Source: CBFGWV01 sp965652545 (GTDB lineage Bacteria; Pseudomonadota; Gammaproteobacteria; Competibacterales; Competibacteraceae). Taken from it: 44,007 nucleotides of DNA. Below are positions 41,385 through 44,007 of the stretch, one piece after another. Within the stretch, counting starts at the first letter, position 1. Each line of letters opens with the position of its first letter. A model generated the notes under the pieces. It was not told the origin of the DNA, did no database searches, and worked only from the letters and a program-made list of their open reading frames with translations. The stretch spans positions 1 through 44,007 of the forward strand of contig CBFGWV010000014.1 in the NCBI GenBank assembly GCA_965652545.1, written 5' to 3'. The position numbers and the translations under genes were made by a program.

Positions 41385-42263
41385 TCAGTCCAAATGGCTG
41401 AGAATGCCGTCCAGCTCGTCCAAGCTGTTGTAATGAATCACCACCTTTCCCTTTCCCGTGGGTTGATGGTCGAGGCTCACCCGCGCACCCAGGGTCTGGC
41501 CAAGACGATCGGCCAAACGCTGGATGTCCGGGTCCGTGGGCGGCTTCGGTGGCCGTGCCGGTGCGCCGGAAAGCAAGCGCTTGACCAGAGCCTCGGTTTC
41601 GCGGACTGAAAGACCGCGCAAGGTAATCTGGCGCGCAGCCTCCAACTGCTGCTCCGGTGCCAGGGCGAGCAGCGCGCGGGCGTGCCCCATATCGAGCTTG
41701 CCCGCCTGCACCAGTTCCTGGACCTTGGGCGCCAGATCAAGAAGGCGCATCAGGTTGCTCACTGCCGATCGCGACCGCCCGACTGCATCGGCAGCCTGTT
41801 GGTGCGTGAGGGAAAACTCATCGACCAGCCGCGCCAGCGCCTTGGCCTCCTCCATGGCGCTGAGGTTCTCGCGCTGGATGTTTTCGATCAGCGCCATCGC
41901 CAGTGCCGCCTGATCGGACACCTCGCGCAGCAACACGGGAACTTCGGACAAGCCGGCCATCTGCGCCGCTCGCCAGCGCCGCTCGCCGGCGATGATCTGA
42001 TAGCGCCCGCCGGCCACCGCCCGCGCGACTATCGGCTGGACCACGCCCTGTGCACGGATCGAGTCGGCCAGATCGCTCAGGGCTTCGGGTTGGATCTCGT
42101 GGCGCGGCTGATAGGGGCCGCGTTCGAGCAGCTCCACGCCCAGCTTGCGCAGCACGCCATCGTGCCCGCCCTCGGTCCGCACCGCGGGGGCACCGAGCAG
42201 CACATCGAGCCCGCGCCCCAAGCCCCGCTTCTTCTGCACCATCGCCTCGTTCACCCCACTCAT
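41385..42263 (-). CDS. parB: Chromosome partitioning protein ParB
   Basis: ParB is a CTP-dependent DNA clamp that loads at parS and segregates the origin region with ParA. The 292-residue protein has the N-terminal ParA-contacting GLGRGLDVLL and the CTP-binding boxes PYQPRHEI and GERRWRAAQ. The ENIQRENLSAMEEA segment leads into the helix-turn-helix (LTHQQAADAVGRSRSAVSNLMRLL), and a C-terminal dimer domain ends the chain. The ATG overlaps the parA stop by four bases. No consensus parS (TGTTTCACGTGAAACA) was seen in the window. Confidence 0.96.
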   Translation of the reverse strand: MSGVNEAMVQKKRGLGRGLDVLLGAPAVRTEGGHDGVLRKLGVELLERGPYQPRHEIQPEALSDLADSIRAQGVVQPIVARAVAGGRYQIIAGERRWRAAQMAGLSEVPVLLREVSDQAALAMALIENIQRENLSAMEEAKALARLVDEFSLTHQQAADAVGRSRSAVSNLMRLLDLAPKVQELVQAGKLDMGHARALLALAPEQQLEAARQITLRGLSVRETEALVKRLLSGAPARPPKPPTDPDIQRLADRLGQTLGARVSLDHQPTGKGKVVIHYNSLDELDGILSHLD

Positions 42264-43051
42264 GCGCCGGTGGCCTGCGCCGACCGCGCCCGACGAACCA
42301 GCTCGCGCGCCAGATCCTGATAACTGATCGCCCCCCTGGAGAGCGGATCGTACACCAGTGCGGGCTTGCCGAAGCTCGGCGCCTCTGCGAGGCGCACATT
42401 GCGCGGAATCAGCGTGGCGAACAGCTCGCGGCCGAAATGGGCGTGCAACTGGTCGGACACCTCACCGGCCAGGCGGTTACGCGGATCGTACATAGTGCGC
42501 AACAGCCCCTCCATGCGCAGCCGTGGATTGGTCGTGTGCTGCACTTGTTTGATCGTCTGGATCAACGCGGACAGGCCCTCCAGGGCGTAATACTCGCACT
42601 GCACCGGAATCAATACGCTGTCGGCGGCGGTCAGCGCGTTCACTGTGAGCATGCTCAGCGAGGGTGGGCAATCGATGAAGATGAAGTCGAAATTGCTGCG
42701 CACCGGCTCCAGCACCTCTCGCAGCCGCGTCTGCGCGTTGGCCTGGCGAACCAGGCTCACCTCGGCGGCGGTGAGATCGCCATTGGACGGCAGCAGCTGC
42801 AGGCCTGCGGCCTCGGCATAGATCAGCGCCTGCCCCAGCGCCACCTCGCCCAGTAACACCTCGCAGGCGGTGACCGACAGCGTGTTCTTGTCGACCCCGC
42901 AGCCGACCGTCGCATTGCCCTGCGGGTCGAGATCCAGCAGCATCACCTGCTTGCGCCCCTTGCCCAGGGCAAGACTGGCCGCCAAGTTGACCGCCGTGGT
43001 CGTCTTCCCGACGCCACCTTTCTGATTGGCGATGGCGACGATACGCGCCAT
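42260..43051 (-). CDS. parA: Chromosome partitioning ATPase ParA
   Basis: ParA is a Walker-type ATPase that moves ParB-parS complexes over the nucleoid. The 263-residue protein starts MARIVAIANQKGGVGKTTTAVNLA with the deviant Walker A motif KGGVGKTT (11-18). It has LLDLDPQGNAT (motif A') and FIFIDCPPSLSMLTVNAL (Walker B). The ATG at 43051 has a strong GGGAGGAAGTC ribosome site. A longer frame upstream is not ParA-like. It is coupled to parB and lies 88 bases after rsmG. Confidence 0.97.
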   Translation of the reverse strand: MARIVAIANQKGGVGKTTTAVNLAASLALGKGRKQVMLLDLDPQGNATVGCGVDKNTLSVTACEVLLGEVALGQALIYAEAAGLQLLPSNGDLTAAEVSLVRQANAQTRLREVLEPVRSNFDFIFIDCPPSLSMLTVNALTAADSVLIPVQCEYYALEGLSALIQTIKQVQHTTNPRLRMEGLLRTMYDPRNRLAGEVSDQLHAHFGRELFATLIPRNVRLAEAPSFGKPALVYDPLSRGAISYQDLARELVRRARSAQATGA

Positions 43052-43139
43052 GACTTCCTCCCAAGCAGACTGTTTGTGCGCCTGTCGTCGCGTGACCCAA
43101 AGCCGCAACGGCCTATGCCGATGCAACGCAGGGGGGTGA

Positions 43140-43778
43140 TTATCCGTTGCTGCCCGTCTCGCGCGCCAGTTCAATGATGTGCCGCTGCCCCTCCAGGCCC
43201 GGCACCGTCACCGGGTGCACAGCCACACGCATCTCGCCGGGTGCCAGCGAGGCCAGTTCGGCCTCGGGCATAGCCCCCTTCATGGCCAGAATCCGCCCAT
43301 CGGGGCGACACAACGGCGCGCACAACGACCAGATGGCGCTCATGTCGCTGAACGCGCGGCACACCACCTGATCGAAGACCTCGGCCGGACGGTAATTCTC
43401 TGCCCGCGCCTTCACCACCGACACGGTATCCAGACCTAGTTCGATGACCGCCTGTTGCAGAAAGCGCGTCTTCTTGCCGTTGGAGTCGAGCAAGGTCACG
43501 GCAAGCCCCGGAATAGCCAGCGCCAGCGGTATCCCCGGCAAACCGCCCCCACTGCCGACATCCAGCAGACTGCCCGGGCGAATCCACGGCACCAGACTCA
43601 AACTGTCGAGCAAATGGCGGGTAACCATCTGCGAGGGGTCGCGCACTGCGGTCAGATTGAAGGCGCGGTTCCACTGGTTGAGCAGCTCAAGATAGCCGAC
43701 CAGTCGCGGCAGCGCACCATCAGGCAAGGCCAACCCCATTGCCGAGGCGCCCTGGGCAATCGCCTGGGTTGGATTCAA
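43140..43778 (-). CDS. rsmG: 16S rRNA (guanine-527-N7)-methyltransferase RsmG
   Basis: RsmG (GidB) methylates G527 of 16S rRNA; its loss gives low-level streptomycin resistance. The 212-residue protein has the family N-terminus (GYLELLNQWNRAFNLTAVRDP), HLLDSLSLVPW, the SAM site LLDVGSGGGLPGIPLAL, and KKTRFLQQAV. The start is a TTG at 43778 with an AGGAG site seven bases upstream; no ATG lies near enough. It is the first gene of the rsmG-parA-parB group. The usual upstream neighbour mnmG is not recognisable in the 229 bases to the window edge. Confidence 0.96.
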   Translation of the reverse strand: MNPTQAIAQGASAMGLALPDGALPRLVGYLELLNQWNRAFNLTAVRDPSQMVTRHLLDSLSLVPWIRPGSLLDVGSGGGLPGIPLALAIPGLAVTLLDSNGKKTRFLQQAVIELGLDTVSVVKARAENYRPAEVFDQVVCRAFSDMSAIWSLCAPLCRPDGRILAMKGAMPEAELASLAPGEMRVAVHPVTVPGLEGQRHIIELARETGSNG

Positions 43779-43857
43779 AAGCTTCTCCTGCGCGGGGGAC
43801 GCGGCCGGAGTGTAGCACGGCGGTCGCAGGCCGCTGGTGGGGGGACGTCGCGACCTT

Positions 43858-43893
43858 GGCCGACCTTCGGCCGGCTACCGGTTGCGAACCGGT
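43858..43893. repeat. Two adjacent hairpins upstream of rsmG
   Basis: GGCCGA-CCT-TCGGCC (43858-43872) and ACCGGTT-GCG-AACCGGT (43877-43893) are two exact stems with 3-base loops only four bases apart. They lie in the 229-base stretch between rsmG and the right window edge. No T-tract follows on either strand. They could be a factor-assisted terminator of the gene beyond the edge or a repeat; nothing else is recognisable in this stretch. Confidence 0.5.
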
Positions 43894-44007
43894 GATCCCA
43901 GGGGGCGGCCAAAACGATTTGCAGCACCACACCCGACCCACATCAGGCGCCACCGGACAGAGCCTTCCGGGTCGGGCAGGCCGTGTTCAGACCGTCGGCA
44001 GCATGGA

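Noticed and set aside
41385..43778. parS sites expected near parAB
   Set aside because: I looked for TGTTTCACGTGAAACA and close variants and found none in this window; they may lie outside it.
43877..43893. T-arm-like hairpin suggesting a tRNA or attachment site
   Set aside because: The loop (GCG within TTGCGAA) does not fit a T-loop, and no acceptor, D or anticodon arms can be drawn around it.
1..44007. CRISPR arrays, phage genes, toxin-antitoxin or restriction systems
   Set aside because: No regularly spaced repeats and no proteins of these classes were found; almost all coding capacity is taken up by identified housekeeping or metabolic genes.

Overview
The window looks like ordinary chromosome of a G+C-rich gammaproteobacterium. 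By eye the G+C content is above 60%. The gene set and order (rsmG-parA-parB-atpIBEFHAGDC, def-fmt-rsmB-ntrYX-trkA, and LysM protein-dprA-smg-topA-tsaC-hemF) are typical of Gammaproteobacteria. Two TrkH potassium transporters and a choline-sulfate module suggest a halophilic or halotolerant member, perhaps Ectothiorhodospiraceae-like; this placement is inference. The rsmG-parAB-atp block is usually close to oriC, so the right end is probably origin-proximal. No phage, CRISPR, tRNA, rRNA or intact insertion sequence was seen, and no gene-free stretch exceeds 300 bases.

Layout. Bases 1-2731 (minus strand) hold the end of a histidine operon, hisB-hisH-hisA-hisF, with hisF cut by the window edge. 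Bases 2904-4423 (plus) hold an FNR/Anr-type oxygen sensor and an OmpW-type porin, with an exact FNR box between them. Bases 4428-15787 form a long, tightly packed minus-strand series: def, fmt, rsmB, a DUF4390 gene, ntrY, ntrX, trkA and two tandem trkH genes. A 76-bp inverted-repeat element sits between def and fmt and contains the def stop codon. Bases 15935-22638 (plus) carry a LysM lipoprotein, dprA, smg, topA, tsaC and hemF. Bases 22604-24949 carry a LysR regulator, a DUF1127 gene, an inverted pair of REP hairpins and a MerR-type regulator with all the cobalamin-photoreceptor signature residues. Bases 25003-30609 carry a DUF1499 gene, rsmE, an exonuclease III gene, uvrD and glmU.

Bases 30658-34222 hold a choline-sulfate cassette: a LysR regulator divergent from betC (choline sulfatase) and a choline-binding protein. 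It lies between atpC and glmU, two genes that are usually adjacent, so it looks like an insertion. Bases 34305-41276 are the complete F-type ATP synthase operon (atpIBEFHAGDC, minus strand), with a near-consensus sigma-70 promoter upstream and a strong intrinsic terminator downstream. Bases 41385-43778 hold parB, parA and rsmG.

I found no clearly new multi-gene system. The most informative points are the B12-photoreceptor-like regulator and its palindrome, the exact FNR box next to the fnr-type gene, the choline-sulfate insertion with a solitary binding protein, an NtrX without its GAFTGA loop, and the small mobile-looking repeat at the def stop.
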